A stretch of DNA of 64,000 nt from Paucibacter sp. PLA-PC-4 (GCF_026241155.1 NZ_JAPFGP010000017.1:80635-144634); one strand, 5' to 3'. Shown: positions 1 to 11,970, numbered from the stretch's first letter. Notes: a model not told the origin generated them from the letters alone. Program-made: numbers and translations.

Positions 1-253
1 CGACGCCATAGCCGACCTTGGTGGACAGCACGAAGTTTGCCCGCCGGTGCGCCAGATGGCGGCCGATGCGGGCCTCGGACAGGCCGTAGCCGCGCGCGGT
101 GTCGATCAGATTGATGCCCAGATCGAGCACCTCGTTGAGCAGGCGGCCGGCCTCGTCCTCGCTGAGCCTGTGGTCGTTGATATGCATCGCGCCAAAGCCC
201 AGGGCCGAGACCCGCAGGCCGCTGCGGCCGAATTCACGCCAGTGCATCGTCAT
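1..253 (-). CDS. Aldo/keto reductase, N-terminal part (runs off the left edge)
   Basis: Only about 84 N-terminal residues are inside the window. They read as the start of a NAD(P)H-dependent aldo/keto reductase TIM barrel: an opening strand ending in LGFGAMH and the family signature NLIDTARGYG followed by SE. In this family the Asp of the DTA motif and the Tyr of the YG motif are active-site residues. The ATG follows the malG stop directly (TGA then ATG), so it is probably the last known cistron of the mal operon and translationally coupled to malG. The substrate cannot be told. A sugar or sugar-derived aldehyde would fit the operon, but that is inference. Confidence 0.85.
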   Translation of the reverse strand, partial: MTMHWREFGRSGLRVSALGFGAMHINDHRLSEDEAGRLLNEVLDLGINLIDTARGYGLSEARIGRHLAHRRANFVLSTKVGYGV

Positions 254-1144
254 TCAACCTTTGACGCCGCCGGCGGTCAGTCCGGACACGATCCAGCGCT
301 GGGCCACTAGGAAGACCGCCGTGATCGGCAGGCCGGACAGCACGGCCGCCGCAGCGAAGTCGCCCCATAGAAAGCGCTGGTCGTGCAAATAATATTTGGA
401 GCCGACGGCCAGGGTCAGATTGCCTTCCTCGCGCAAGAGCACCGAGGCCACCGGGTACTCGATGATGGTGCCTATGAACGCCAGCACGAAGACCACCATC
501 AGGATGGGCACGGCCATCGGCAGCAGCACCAGGCGGAAGGCCTGCCAGTGGCTGGCGCCGTCGACCTTGGCGCATTCCTCGATCTCGACCGGGATGGTCT
601 CGAAATAGCCCTTGATGGTCCAGATATGGGTGGCGACGCCGCCCAGATAGGCCAGCACCAGGCCGGCATGGGTCTCGATGCCCAGACCGGGAATGTAGCC
701 GCCGATGGCCTCGAAGATCGCATAGATGGCCACCAGGGCCAGCACGGGCGGGAACATCTGCAAGAGCAACATCGAGTTCAGGATGGTGGTCTGGAAGCGG
801 AACCTCATACGCGCGAAGGCATAGGCGGCTGTGGTCGAGATCGCGACGATCAGCAAGGCTGAGAGCGTTGCGACCTTGACCGAGTTCCATAGCCAAGTCA
901 GCACCGGGAAGGGCGGCTGCACCACGCTGCCATCGGCCGCTTGATAGGGAATGCCCAGTGCCAGCTGCCAGTGCTCCAAGCTGATCTCGCTCGGGATCAG
1001 GCTGCCGGTGGCGAAGTTGCCGGGGCGCAGCGAGATCGAAACCACGGCCAGCAGCGGGAACAGGGTCAGGGCCAGGAAGGCCCAGAGCAGCGCATGCGCC
1101 GCGAGGACGCGCCAGCGGGCTTGTTTGCCTCGAACGATGGCCAT
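254..1144 (-). CDS. malG: Maltose/maltodextrin ABC transporter permease MalG
   Basis: This 296-residue inner-membrane permease is the second transmembrane subunit of the MalEFGK2 importer. It shows an N-terminal membrane segment ([19 protein letters not shown]), several further hydrophobic helices, and the EAA loop near residues 190-215 ([17 protein letters not shown], then VLLPMAVPI), which docks onto MalK. Its length matches E. coli MalG (296). It lies 9 nt after malF and directly before the aldo/keto reductase. Its stop codon abuts that gene's ATG. Order and family make the maltodextrin assignment strong, but the exact oligosaccharide range is not visible. Confidence 0.95.
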   Translation of the reverse strand: MAIVRGKQARWRVLAAHALLWAFLALTLFPLLAVVSISLRPGNFATGSLIPSEISLEHWQLALGIPYQAADGSVVQPPFPVLTWLWNSVKVATLSALLIVAISTTAAYAFARMRFRFQTTILNSMLLLQMFPPVLALVAIYAIFEAIGGYIPGLGIETHAGLVLAYLGGVATHIWTIKGYFETIPVEIEECAKVDGASHWQAFRLVLLPMAVPILMVVFVLAFIGTIIEYPVASVLLREEGNLTLAVGSKYYLHDQRFLWGDFAAAAVLSGLPITAVFLVAQRWIVSGLTAGGVKG

Positions 1145-1153
1145 ATCAGTGCC

Positions 1154-2743
1154 TCAGGAGTTTTGTGTCCTGCGCATCAGGCGCAGGTTCAGCAGCGACA
1201 TCGCCGCCACCAGGATGAAGATCAGCGTCGAGATCGCGGCCGCCAGGCCGAAATCCGAGCCGGAGTCCTTGAAGGCGATGCGGTAGGTGTAGGACACCAG
1301 GATGTCGGTCTGGCCGGCCGGGATCTTGGTCGACAGATAGTCGGGCCGGCCGTCGGTCAGCAGCGCGATCAGCACGAAGTTGTTGAAGTTGAAGGCGAAG
1401 GCGCTGACCAGCAGCGGCGCCAGCGGCTTGATGACCAGCGGCGCGGTGATCTTGAAGAAATTGGTCAGCGGGCCGGCGCCGGCAATCGCCGAGGCCTCGT
1501 AGAGATCGGCCGGGATGGCCTTCAAGAGGCCCGAGCACAAAATCATGATGTAGGGATAGCCCAGCCAGACATTCACGATCACCAGCATCAGCTTGGCCAG
1601 CAGCGGGTCGGCGAACCAGGCCGGCTTGATGCCCAAGAGCGCATCGAGGATGGCATTGATCTCGCCGAAGTTCTGGTTGAACAGGCCCTTAAAAACGAGG
1701 ATGGAGATGAAGCCCGGCACCGCATAAGGCAGGAAGAGCAGGGTGCGGTAGGTGCCGCGGTACTTCAGGTCTTCCCAGTTCAGCACGGTGGCCAGCAGCA
1801 TGCCGATGGCGGTGGCGCAGATGACGGTCACCAGCGAGAACACGACGGTCCAGCTGAAGATGGACAGGAAGGGGCCGCGGAACTCGGCGTCGACCACCAT
1901 GCGCGTGTAGTTCTGCCAGCCGACCAGCACCTTGAAGCCCGGCTGCAGGCGCTCGCCGCTGGCGCTCTCGAAATAGCCGGTGTCGCGGTTGGCGCGGAAG
2001 ACCTGGCCATCGGCGGCGCGCGTCAGACTCTCATCCGCGTTGGCGCGCCAGTGCCGCTTGATCGGGCCGAACTCGCGCAGGCCCAGATAGTGCAGCGCGT
2101 CCAGGCCGGTACTGGCGGGAAGTGTCAGCCTGAGCTGCATCAAGGCCTCGCGGTGCCGGATCAGCTCGCGCAGTGACAGGGCCGGCCCCAGGACCAGATC
2201 TTGACCGGCGGTCATCGCGATCTCGGTGCCCGGCTCGGTCTGGCCCAGGGCCAGTGGTGGCGACAACCATTGCGGCGCGGCCGCCTCGTCAGCGCCGCGC
2301 AGCGCCAGCCGGTAGCCAGCACCCTCGGCATGAAGGCTGAAATGCTGCACCTGGGCCTGAACAGGCTCGTGCTGGTCCAGCAGGTACTCGCGCACCCGTT
2401 CTTCACTGAGCAGATGGGCCGAGGAGTAGTTGGTAAAGCCGATTTGGGCCGTGTAGACCAGCGGGAAGGCGATGAAGACCAGCATGCCGGCGATGCCGGG
2501 GAAGAGATAGCGGTACGCAAAGCCGGCACTGCTGACATAGACGTAAAAGCCAGCGCAGAACAGGGTGAGTGCGCCGACGGCCCAGGCCATCTGGCCCGAG
2601 GCATAGATCATGAAGACCGTGTAGAGCGCGGCCAGCATGGCCAGGCCAGTGAGGGGCCAGCGCAGCAGGCGGGCGGTTTTTTCAATCGCGCTCGGCGGCA
2701 GCGTGCTGTAGGCGCCCAAGGGCAGGGTGGCGGTCGCGGTCAT
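1154..2743 (-). CDS. malF: Maltose/maltodextrin ABC transporter permease MalF
   Basis: This is a 529-residue permease. It has MalF architecture: two or three N-terminal membrane helices (about residues 28-95), a long periplasmic domain (about 100-280, typical of MalF, which touches MalE), then the core transmembrane region with the EAA loop (YEASAIAGAGPLTNFFKI) near residues 415-435. E. coli MalF is about 514 residues, so the length fits. The ATG overlaps the stop of a 38-codon ORF by 4 nt, which itself overlaps the end of malE by 4 nt. The gene is thus embedded in a coupled series malK-malE-small ORF-malF-malG. Confidence 0.95.
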   Translation of the reverse strand: MTATATLPLGAYSTLPPSAIEKTARLLRWPLTGLAMLAALYTVFMIYASGQMAWAVGALTLFCAGFYVYVSSAGFAYRYLFPGIAGMLVFIAFPLVYTAQIGFTNYSSAHLLSEERVREYLLDQHEPVQAQVQHFSLHAEGAGYRLALRGADEAAAPQWLSPPLALGQTEPGTEIAMTAGQDLVLGPALSLRELIRHREALMQLRLTLPASTGLDALHYLGLREFGPIKRHWRANADESLTRAADGQVFRANRDTGYFESASGERLQPGFKVLVGWQNYTRMVVDAEFRGPFLSIFSWTVVFSLVTVICATAIGMLLATVLNWEDLKYRGTYRTLLFLPYAVPGFISILVFKGLFNQNFGEINAILDALLGIKPAWFADPLLAKLMLVIVNVWLGYPYIMILCSGLLKAIPADLYEASAIAGAGPLTNFFKITAPLVIKPLAPLLVSAFAFNFNNFVLIALLTDGRPDYLSTKIPAGQTDILVSYTYRIAFKDSGSDFGLAAAISTLIFILVAAMSLLNLRLMRRTQNS

Positions 2744-2856
2744 GTGAGCCCCTCGTCCGATGCGTACATCGTCCGATCCCCCGAGGGGATGCGGGCCGGC
2801 TTGGGAGCGGCCCGGCGCTCGGCCCGGGCCAGGCGTCTTGATAGGTAATTCTTCAT
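2740..2856 (-). CDS. Small basic 38-residue ORF between malE and malF
   Basis: The malE-malF gap is not empty. An ATG overlapping the malE stop (ATGA at 2853-2856) opens a 39-codon frame that ends in a TGA overlapping the malF ATG (ATGA at 2740-2743). The product would start MKNYLSRRLARAERR and end YASDEGLT. It is very basic in its first half and has no membrane segment or recognised domain. Exact 4-nt overlaps at both ends are typical of translational coupling and argue that ribosomes cross this stretch. Whether the peptide matters, or only the act of translation, cannot be told. The frame also carries the hairpin at 2776-2790. Confidence 0.45.
   Translation of the reverse strand: MKNYLSRRLARAERRAAPKPARIPSGDRTMYASDEGLT
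2776..2790. other. Perfect hairpin in the malE-malF junction
   Basis: ATCCCC and GGGGAT form a 6-bp perfect inverted repeat around a 3-nt loop. Just to its left, the octamer CGTCCGAT occurs twice, 8 nt apart (2754-2761 and 2770-2777). There is no T tract, so this is not an intrinsic terminator. In E. coli, REP hairpins at the same malE-malF position stabilise malE mRNA and raise binding-protein output over permease. An equivalent role here is inference. Confidence 0.4.
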
Positions 2857-4028
2857 TTGTTCAGCAGCATGCGGCCCGAGGCGCCGGCTAGCGCGTCCTT
2901 CGGTGACTGCAGTCCGTTGGTGATGGCTTCCAGCGCGGCGTCCATCGCGGTCCAGAAGCGGCCGACCTCGGGGATGTTGGGGATGGGCTCGCCCAGGCGG
3001 GCGTTCTCCATGCTGGCGCGTATCAGGGGGTTGGCGGCCAGCTCGGCATAGAAGGCCTTGTTGGCCGGCACGCCGATCGGCACATCGGCATCCAGCACCT
3101 TCAGCGCCTCGGGCCGCATCAGATGGTTCTCGACGAACTCGCGGGCGATGTCCTTGAGCTTGCTGGGCGCAGCAATCATGCAGCCGAGCACGCCGACAAA
3201 CGGTTTCGAGGGCTTGCCCGGCAGCACACCGGGAATCGGCGCGACGCCGAAATCGATCTTGGCCTTGCGCGCGTTGTCCCAGGCCCAGGCGCCGGAGATC
3301 ATCATCGCGACCTCGCCGCGGGCGAAGCCGGTCTCCATCTCCGAGTAGCGCGCGCCCTTGGGCATATGGCCCTCTTTCAGCAGCCGCTCGATCATCCGCG
3401 CGCCGGCCAGCGCGCCGGCGTTGTTGACGCCCACCTGGGCCGCGTCATAGTCGCCCTGCGCATCGCGGCCGAAGATCTGGCCGCCGGCGCCGGCCAGCAG
3501 CGGCCAGCTGAAGAAGCTCTTGTTGTAGTCCCACAGGATGGCGTGCTTGCCCTGGGCCTTGAGCTGCTTGTCCAGCGCGATCACCTCGTCGAAGGTGGTC
3601 GGCGGCTTGGGCACCAGGGCCTTGTTGTAGATCAGCCCGGTGGTCTCGATCGCGATCGGATAGCCCCAGAGCCGGCCCTTGTAGGCAAAGGCCTTCCAGG
3701 CCGTCTCCTCGACCTCGTCATAGAGCTTCTTGCCGGGTCGCAGCGGCGTCAGCAGGCCCGACTTGGCCCATTCGCCGACCCGGTCATGCGGCCAGCAGAA
3801 GATGTCCGGCCCCTTGCCAGCGCCGGCCGCCTGCTGGAATTTGTCGGTGGCGTCGACCGGATGCTCGACCACCACCTTGACCCCCGACAGCTTCTCGAAG
3901 GCATTGCCGACCTTCTGCAAGCCGTTATAGGCCTTGTCGCCATTGATCCAGACCAGCAGCTTGTGGTCTTGGGCCTGGGCCGTGCCCGCAAGCACCAGTC
4001 CTGCCAGCAGCAGTGATGCGGCTTTCAT
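2853..4028 (-). CDS. malE: Periplasmic maltose/maltodextrin-binding protein MalE
   Basis: This 391-residue solute-binding protein delivers maltodextrins to MalFGK2. It has a Sec signal peptide (MKAASLLLAGLVLAGTAQAQ, cleavage after about residue 19) and the family start of the mature chain (KLLVWINGDKAYNGL), followed by the typical MalE stretches IAIETTGLIYNKALV, GEVAMMISGAWAW and AKIDFGVAPIPGV. Length equals the usual 390-400. Its ATG overlaps the malK stop (ATGA at 4025-4028), so malK precedes malE in one transcript, unlike the split malEFG/malK-lamB arrangement of E. coli. The malE stop in turn overlaps a 38-codon ORF. Confidence 0.96.
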   Translation of the reverse strand: MKAASLLLAGLVLAGTAQAQDHKLLVWINGDKAYNGLQKVGNAFEKLSGVKVVVEHPVDATDKFQQAAGAGKGPDIFCWPHDRVGEWAKSGLLTPLRPGKKLYDEVEETAWKAFAYKGRLWGYPIAIETTGLIYNKALVPKPPTTFDEVIALDKQLKAQGKHAILWDYNKSFFSWPLLAGAGGQIFGRDAQGDYDAAQVGVNNAGALAGARMIERLLKEGHMPKGARYSEMETGFARGEVAMMISGAWAWDNARKAKIDFGVAPIPGVLPGKPSKPFVGVLGCMIAAPSKLKDIAREFVENHLMRPEALKVLDADVPIGVPANKAFYAELAANPLIRASMENARLGEPIPNIPEVGRFWTAMDAALEAITNGLQSPKDALAGASGRMLLNK

Positions 4029-5152
4029 GCCGACAGCTCCGGCGCGGCCTGGCGGCGCAGCGCGCGGCCTTGCGCGTCGAACAGATAGAGGGCCTCGGGC
4101 GGCAGGTGCAGCTGCAGCGCATCGCCGCTGCGCAGGCGGTCGCTGCCGTTGCGGCCCTCGAACTGGCAGGTCAGAGGCTCTTCCAGACCCGGGTAAGGGC
4201 AGTACGCAAAGGTGGTGCCGCCCAGCGACTCGACAAAGGCCACGGTGCTGTGCAGCAGATTGCTTTCGCCGCCATCGCGGCTGATGCGGATGTGTTCGGG
4301 TCGTACGCCCAGCGTCAGCTTGTCGCCGGGCTGGGCGCGCGAGGCGTCGACGCGGGCCAGCAGCGTGTTGCCGTCCGTCAGCCGGATCTGGGCTTCGGAA
4401 CTGCTCCCCCGAAGCAGTTCCGCCTCAAGAAAATTCATCTTCGGTGAGCCGATGAAGCCGGCGACAAAGAGATTGTCCGGATGCTCGTAGAGCTCCAGCG
4501 GCGTGCCGATCTGCTCGATCCTGCCGGCCGAGAGCACGACGATACGGTCGGCCAGCGTCATCGCTTCCACCTGGTCGTGTGTCACATAGACCATGGTGGT
4601 CTTCAGCTCCTCATGCAGCTTGGCGAACTCGTAGCGCATGCGCACGCGCAGCGCGGCATCGAGATTGGATAGCGGTTCGTCGAACAGAAAGACCTCGGGC
4701 TTGCGCACGATGGCGCGGCCAATCGCGACGCGCTGGCGCTGTCCGCCGCTCAGGTCCTTAGGTCTACGGTCCAGCAGGTGCTCGATATGCAGGATCTTCG
4801 CGGCGTTGCGTACCGCGCCGTCGATCTCGTGCTTGGGCACCTTGGCGAGCTTCAGGCCGAAGGCCATGTTGTCGTACAGATTCATATGCGGGTACAGCGC
4901 ATAGCTCTGGAACACCATCGCGATGCCGCGCTCGGCCGGCGGCACATCGTTGACGAGCACCCCGCCGATGCGCAGCTCGCCGCCGGTGATCTCCTCCAGG
5001 CCGGCGATGGTGCGCAAGAGCGTGGACTTGCCGCAGCCCGAGGGGCCGACAAAGACCATGAATTCGCCATCGCGAATCTCCAGGTCTATGCCATGCAGGA
5101 TCTTGGTCGGGCCGTAAGCCTTGGCCACGCCGGACAGCAATACATCAGCCAC
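4025..5152 (-). CDS. malK: Maltodextrin ABC transporter ATP-binding protein MalK (GTG start)
   Basis: This is the cytoplasmic ATPase that powers MalFG. Walker A (GPSGCGKST, residues 36-44), signature LSGGQRQ (134-140), Walker B FLFDEP (155-160) and the H-loop (VYVTHDQ, His192) are all intact. They are followed by the C-terminal TOBE/regulatory domain (about 240-375). An open frame continues upstream, but the GTG at 5152 is preferred: GGAGG lies 6 nt before it and the protein then starts VADVLLSGVAKAYG, as in the family. The resulting 375 residues match E. coli MalK (371). It is the first gene of the leftward operon, under the promoter at 5217-5245. Confidence 0.94.
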   Translation of the reverse strand: MADVLLSGVAKAYGPTKILHGIDLEIRDGEFMVFVGPSGCGKSTLLRTIAGLEEITGGELRIGGVLVNDVPPAERGIAMVFQSYALYPHMNLYDNMAFGLKLAKVPKHEIDGAVRNAAKILHIEHLLDRRPKDLSGGQRQRVAIGRAIVRKPEVFLFDEPLSNLDAALRVRMRYEFAKLHEELKTTMVYVTHDQVEAMTLADRIVVLSAGRIEQIGTPLELYEHPDNLFVAGFIGSPKMNFLEAELLRGSSSEAQIRLTDGNTLLARVDASRAQPGDKLTLGVRPEHIRISRDGGESNLLHSTVAFVESLGGTTFAYCPYPGLEEPLTCQFEGRNGSDRLRSGDALQLHLPPEALYLFDAQGRALRRQAAPELSA

Positions 5153-5209
5153 AGAACACCTCCGCGCCGGGCCCGAGGCCGGGCACGGCTTGTCTCTCAG
5201 GGTTGGATT

Positions 5210-5224
5210 TGTAGAGAATATACA
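5210..5224. promoter_or_regulatory. Operator-like site O1 (TGTAGA-GAA-TATACA)
   Basis: A 15-bp pseudo-palindrome with a 3-nt spacer overlaps the -10 of the malK promoter. Its left half shares TGTAG with four other sites in the window and its right half keeps TAC. The site starts 23 bp (about two helical turns) from O2, so a repressor could bind both on one face of the DNA. The regulator is not identified. A LacI-family maltose regulator would be the usual kind. Confidence 0.5.
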
Positions 5225-5245
5225 GGCGAAAATGTAGTCATACAA
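5217..5245 (-). promoter_or_regulatory. Candidate sigma-70 promoter of the malK operon
   Basis: On the minus strand TTGTAT (5240-5245) and TATATT (5217-5222) are separated by exactly 17 nt, a near-consensus -35/-10 pair. Transcription would start near 5210, leaving about 58 nt of leader before the malK GTG. The -10 lies inside one 15-bp pseudo-palindrome (5210-5224) and the -35 inside another (5233-5247), so a bound protein would block RNA polymerase. Confidence 0.65.
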
Positions 5246-5247
5246 CG
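5233..5247. promoter_or_regulatory. Operator-like site O2 (TGTAGT-CAT-ACAACG)
   Basis: This site matches the perfect palindrome O3 (5320-5334) at 12 of 15 positions and covers the -35 of the malK promoter. The left half is intact and the right half degenerate. Position over the promoter suggests repression. Confidence 0.5.
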
Positions 5248-5319
5248 GAAGTTGCCCACAGCTCTCCAGATTCAATCAAGTAAAATCAATGGTTTAGGGC
5301 TATCTTCGGGATTTCCATA

Positions 5320-5334
5320 TGTAGTCAAACTACA
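5320..5334. promoter_or_regulatory. Operator-like site O3 (TGTAGT-CAA-ACTACA, perfect palindrome)
   Basis: The two 6-bp arms are perfect reverse complements around CAA. It is the best member of the family of sites shared by the malK/glgP and amylase/pullulanase intergenic regions. It lies 114 nt before the chosen glgP start, on the glgP side of the divergent region, and 87 bp from O2. It could control glgP directly or form a loop with O1/O2. No convincing -35/-10 pair for glgP was found nearby. Confidence 0.55.
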
Positions 5335-5433
5335 CAAATTGCAGGTGCTCAACGATACTTTGGCCAACGCTGCCGCTGAGCCTCGCTTTTTTCTCATGCG
5401 GCATTCTTGCCCCGGCCTCCGGGCCTCGCATTG

Positions 5434-7934
<2,501 letters not shown>

Positions 7935-7935
<1 letters not shown>

Positions 7936-9836
7936 TGTCCGCACCGCCGCTCGCTGCCGAGGACCTGGCCCTGTTGGCCCGTGGCGAGCACCCGCGACCC
8001 TATCGGGTGCTGGGCGCCCATGCCCTGAAGCATCGGCGCCAGGCCGGCGTGCGCTTTGCCGTCTGGGCGCCGCATGCGCGGCGAGTCAGCGTCGTGGGCG
8101 ACTTCAACCAATGGGACGGTCGCCAGCACCCGTTGCAGCTGCATGCCGAGTCCGGTATCTGGGCCGGCTTCGTGCCGGGCGCCAAGCCCGGTGACTTCTA
8201 CAAATACGAGCTGGAAGACGCGGATGGCAGCCTGCTGCCGCTGAAGGCCGATCCATATGCGCGCGCTGCCCAGCTGCGGCCCGAGACCGCCAGCATCGTG
8301 GCCGAGCCGGTGCCCGATCGGCAAGACCTGGCTCCGAGCCGCGCCGCCGCCAACCGGCGCGATGCGGCGATCTCCATCTACGAGGTGCATCCGGCCTCCT
8401 GGCGGCGCGGCGCGGGCCAGTTTCCCAACTGGGACGAGCTTGCCGCCACGCTGCCGGCCTATGCAGCTGATCTGGGCTTCACCCATATCGAGCTGCTGCC
8501 CATCACCGAGTTCCCCTTCGACGGCTCCTGGGGCTACCAAACCCTGGGCCTGTATGCGCCGAGTGCGCGCTTCGGTCCGCCCGAGGGCTTCGCGCGCTTT
8601 GTCGCGGCCTGCCACGCTCATGGCCTGGGCCTGCTGCTGGACTGGGTGCCGGCGCATTTTCCGGCTGACACCCATGGGCTGGCGCGGTTCGACGGCACGC
8701 CGTTGTACGAGTACGCCGATCCACGCGAGGGCTTTCATTGCGACTGGAACACGCTGATCCATGACTTCGGCAAGCCCGGTGTGCGACAGTTCTTGACCGG
8801 CAGCGCACTGTACTGGGCCGAATGCTGGGGTGTCGACGGTCTGCGCGTCGATGCGGTGGCTTCGATGCTTTACCGCGACTACTCGCGGCCCAGCGGCGAA
8901 TGGATTCCGAACCTACACGGCGGGCGCGAGAACCTGGAGGCGATCTCGCTGCTCAAGCGCATCAACGAGACCTTGGGGCTGGAAGCGCCCGGCGTCATCA
9001 GCGTGGCCGAGGAGTCGACCAGCTTTCCCGGCGTCTCGGCGCCCACCTATGCCGGCGGCCTGGGCTTCCACTACAAATGGAATATGGGCTGGATGAACGA
9101 CACGCTGGCCTATATGCGCGAGGATCCCGTCCATCGCCGCTGGCACCACGACAAGATGAGCTTCGGCCTGGTCTACGGCTTCAGTGAGAACTTCGTGCTG
9201 CCGCTCTCGCATGACGAGGTCGTGCATGGCAAGGGATCGATGCTGGGCAAGATGCCCGGCGATGCGTGGCAGAAGTTCGCCAACCTGCGCGCCTACTACG
9301 GCTTTATGTGGGGCCACCCAGGTAAGAAGCTGATCTTCATGGGCCAGGAGTTCGCCCAGAACAGCGAATGGAACCATGAGGCCGAGCTGCCCTGGGGCTT
9401 GTTGCAGGACGCTCGTCATGCCGGCGTGCAGCGCCTGGTGCGCGACCTGAACTCCCTGTACCGCGCCGAGCCGGCCTTGCATAGACTGGACTGCGAGGCG
9501 AGCGGCTTTCAGTGGCTGCAGGCCGAGGATCGCGAGCAGTCGGTGCTTGCCTGGATGCGCCTCGACAGGCATGAAGAAAACAGACAGGGCAGGGCGGTGA
9601 TCGTGGTCTGCAACTTCACGCCGGTGCCGCGGCCGCATTACCGCCTGTCGGTGCCGGTCGACACAGCTACGAGGACCAACACCTGGCGCGTGGTGCTGAA
9701 CACCGACGCTGGCCACTATGGTGGAAGTACCAGCAGCAACACGAGCCATCTCGACCGGGCCCCGCTGGTCGGCGAAGATGGCTCGCTGACGCTGGACCTG
9801 CCGCCACTGGCCACACTTTTTCTTGTTGCCTACTGA
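7935..9836 (+). CDS. glgB: 1,4-alpha-glucan branching enzyme
   Basis: GH13 enzyme that cuts alpha-1,4 chains and rejoins them as alpha-1,6 branches. It has an N-terminal CBM48 module (about residues 15-105, with [20 protein letters not shown]), the catalytic barrel and a C-terminal beta domain. The catalytic triad is visible: Asp306 (GLRVDAV), Glu359 (VAEES) and Asp427 (LSHDEVVHG). At 633 residues it is the short bacterial form, lacking the extra N1 domain of the E. coli enzyme (about 728). The ATG overlaps the glgP stop (TGATG), so the two are coupled. Confidence 0.95.
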
Positions 9837-9837
9837 A

Positions 9838-11952
9838 ATGACAGACCTGCCCTCAGCCCTGCAAGAAGGCCGCTCCGAACCGCTGGGCGCGCTGTCCCGT
9901 GACGGCGGGGTCAATGTCTCGGTGTTCTCCGAGCACGCGCGCAGCATCGAGCTGTGTCTCTTCGATGCCGGCGGTCAGCGTGAGTTGCGCCGCTATGCCT
10001 TACACGGCCCGCATGACGGCGTCTTCCACGGCTTTTTGCCGGGCCTGGGGCCGGGTCTTGTCTACGGCCTGCGCGCGCACGGCCCTTACGAGCCCGAGGC
10101 CGGTCACCGTTTCAATCCTCACAAGCTGCTGCTGGATCCTTATGCGCGAGAAATAGTCGGCCACTTCGGCTGGCATGCCGAGCACCATGGCTATCCGTTG
10201 GGCCATCCGGACGGCGCCCGCGCCTACGATGCGCGCGACAACGCGCTCCGCGCGCTGAAGGCCCGCGTGTCGGCGCCGCCGCGCGCCGCCTCACCTCGCC
10301 AGTCGGCTCCTCGGATCGCACCCGCCGACGTGGTGCTCTACGAGGTACATGTCAAGGGCTTCTCCAAGCTTCACCCACAGATCCCTCCGGAGCTGCAAGG
10401 CACTTATGCCGGCCTGGCCCATCCGGCCGCCGTCGCCCATTTCAAGGCCCTGGGCGTCACCACGCTGAGCCTGCTGCCTGTGCAGTACGCCATTGACGAA
10501 CCGCATCTGGCCGACAAGGGCCTGTACAACTACTGGGGCTACAACACCCTGGGTTTTTTCTGCCCCGACCCGCGCCTGGCCCAGGCGGCGCACCGCGAAG
10601 ATCCTGGCGCGGTCGCTGCCGAATTCCGCGCGATGGTCGCGGCCTTGCATGAGGCCGGAATTGAGGTGGTGCTGGATGTGGTCTACAACCACACGCCGGA
10701 GGGCAATGAGTTCGGCCCGACGCTGTCCTTTCGTGGCCTGGACAACAAGAGCTATTACCGCCTGGTGGCCGATGACAAAAGCCGCAGCGAGAATCTGACC
10801 GGCTGCGGCAACACGCTCAATGCGCAACATCCGCGCGTGACCCAGTTCGTGCTGGACTCTCTGCGCTACTGGGTCGATGAGATGGGCGTCGATGGCTTTC
10901 GCTTCGATCTGGCGCCGGTGCTGGGCCGCGTCGGGCGCGGGGCCTTCGAGCCACAGGCGGCCTTCTTCACCGCGCTGCGTCAGGATCCGGTGCTGGCCAG
11001 CGTGCACCTGATCGCCGAGCCCTGGGATGCCGCCCCCGACGGTTATCAGCTCGGCCGCTTTCCGGGCCGCTTCCTCGAATGGAATGACAAGTTCCGCGAT
11101 GCGGTGCGCGGCTATTGGTTGCAGAGCGAGCTGCAAGGAGGCCGGGTCGGGCGGGGCGAGTTTGCGCGCCGCTTTACCGGCTCCAGCGATCTCTTCTTCC
11201 ACCATGGCCAACGTCGGCCCACCGCCTCGGTGAATTTCGTCGCAGTACACGACGGCTACACGCTCCATGACGTGGTCAGCTACGCGGCCAAGCACAACCA
11301 GGCCAATGGCGAAGACAACCGCGACGGCCGCGACGGCGAACTCAGCGCCAGTTTCGGTGTCGAGGGGGTGAGCGATGATGCGGCGATCCGCGCCACTCGC
11401 GAGCGCGTGCGCCGCGCGATGCTGGCCAGCCTGCTGCTGGCCCAGGGCACGCCGATGCTGAACGCCGGCGACGAGATCGCCAACAGCCAGGGCGGCAATA
11501 ACAACGCCTACTGCCAGGACAACGCCACCGGCTGGCTGGATTGGGCGGCCGCCGATGCCGACCTGGCCGCCTTTGTGGGCCAGGTCTTGCGCCTGCGCCG
11601 CGAACACGCCCTGCTGCACCATGGCTGCTGGTTCGTGCCGCCGCCGGGTGGCCGGGGAGACGCGAGCGTGAGCTGGTTCACGCCGGGCGGCGCCGAGATG
11701 CAGGTCCATGACTGGCATGAGGGAGGCAGCGCGGCCTTCGCCTGCCAGCTGCGTTGCCCCGGCGACCCCGAGCAATCCCTGGCCCTTGTCTTCAATCCCG
11801 AGCCGCAGCCGCTGCTCTTCAAGCTGGCCCAGGGGCCCTGGCAACTGCTGCTGGACAGCAGCGGCGAGCTGACGAGCCCGCAGGCTGCGCCCGTGATCGG
11901 CTTGCCATTGAACGTACCCGCGCGCAGCCTGCTTGTGCTGCGCGCCGTCTGA
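9838..11952 (+). CDS. glgX: Glycogen debranching enzyme GlgX
   Basis: GH13 isoamylase-type enzyme that hydrolyses alpha-1,6 branches of phosphorylase limit dextrin. It has an N-terminal CBM48-like module (about 15-110), then the barrel with Asp357 (GFRFDLA), Glu394 (LIAEPWD) and Asp472 (AVHDGYT) as the expected nucleophile, acid and stabiliser. The GDEIANSQGGNNNAYCQDN segment is characteristic of GlgX. The length is 704 residues with the ATG at 9838, one base after the glgB stop. An in-frame TTG 15 nt earlier is less likely. It works with GlgP to shorten branched glucan. Confidence 0.94.
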   Translation: MTDLPSALQEGRSEPLGALSRDGGVNVSVFSEHARSIELCLFDAGGQRELRRYALHGPHDGVFHGFLPGLGPGLVYGLRAHGPYEPEAGHRFNPHKLLLDPYAREIVGHFGWHAEHHGYPLGHPDGARAYDARDNALRALKARVSAPPRAASPRQSAPRIAPADVVLYEVHVKGFSKLHPQIPPELQGTYAGLAHPAAVAHFKALGVTTLSLLPVQYAIDEPHLADKGLYNYWGYNTLGFFCPDPRLAQAAHREDPGAVAAEFRAMVAALHEAGIEVVLDVVYNHTPEGNEFGPTLSFRGLDNKSYYRLVADDKSRSENLTGCGNTLNAQHPRVTQFVLDSLRYWVDEMGVDGFRFDLAPVLGRVGRGAFEPQAAFFTALRQDPVLASVHLIAEPWDAAPDGYQLGRFPGRFLEWNDKFRDAVRGYWLQSELQGGRVGRGEFARRFTGSSDLFFHHGQRRPTASVNFVAVHDGYTLHDVVSYAAKHNQANGEDNRDGRDGELSASFGVEGVSDDAAIRATRERVRRAMLASLLLAQGTPMLNAGDEIANSQGGNNNAYCQDNATGWLDWAAADADLAAFVGQVLRLRREHALLHHGCWFVPPPGGRGDASVSWFTPGGAEMQVHDWHEGGSAAFACQLRCPGDPEQSLALVFNPEPQPLLFKLAQGPWQLLLDSSGELTSPQAAPVIGLPLNVPARSLLVLRAV

Positions 11953-11970
11953 GAGAGTGAGAGAAAAGAA

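Noticed and set aside
941..2176. Long plus-strand frame opposite malG and malF
   Set aside because: The product is a Gln/His/Arg-rich low-complexity chain, typical of antisense frames in high-GC genes; the opposite strand holds clear permeases.
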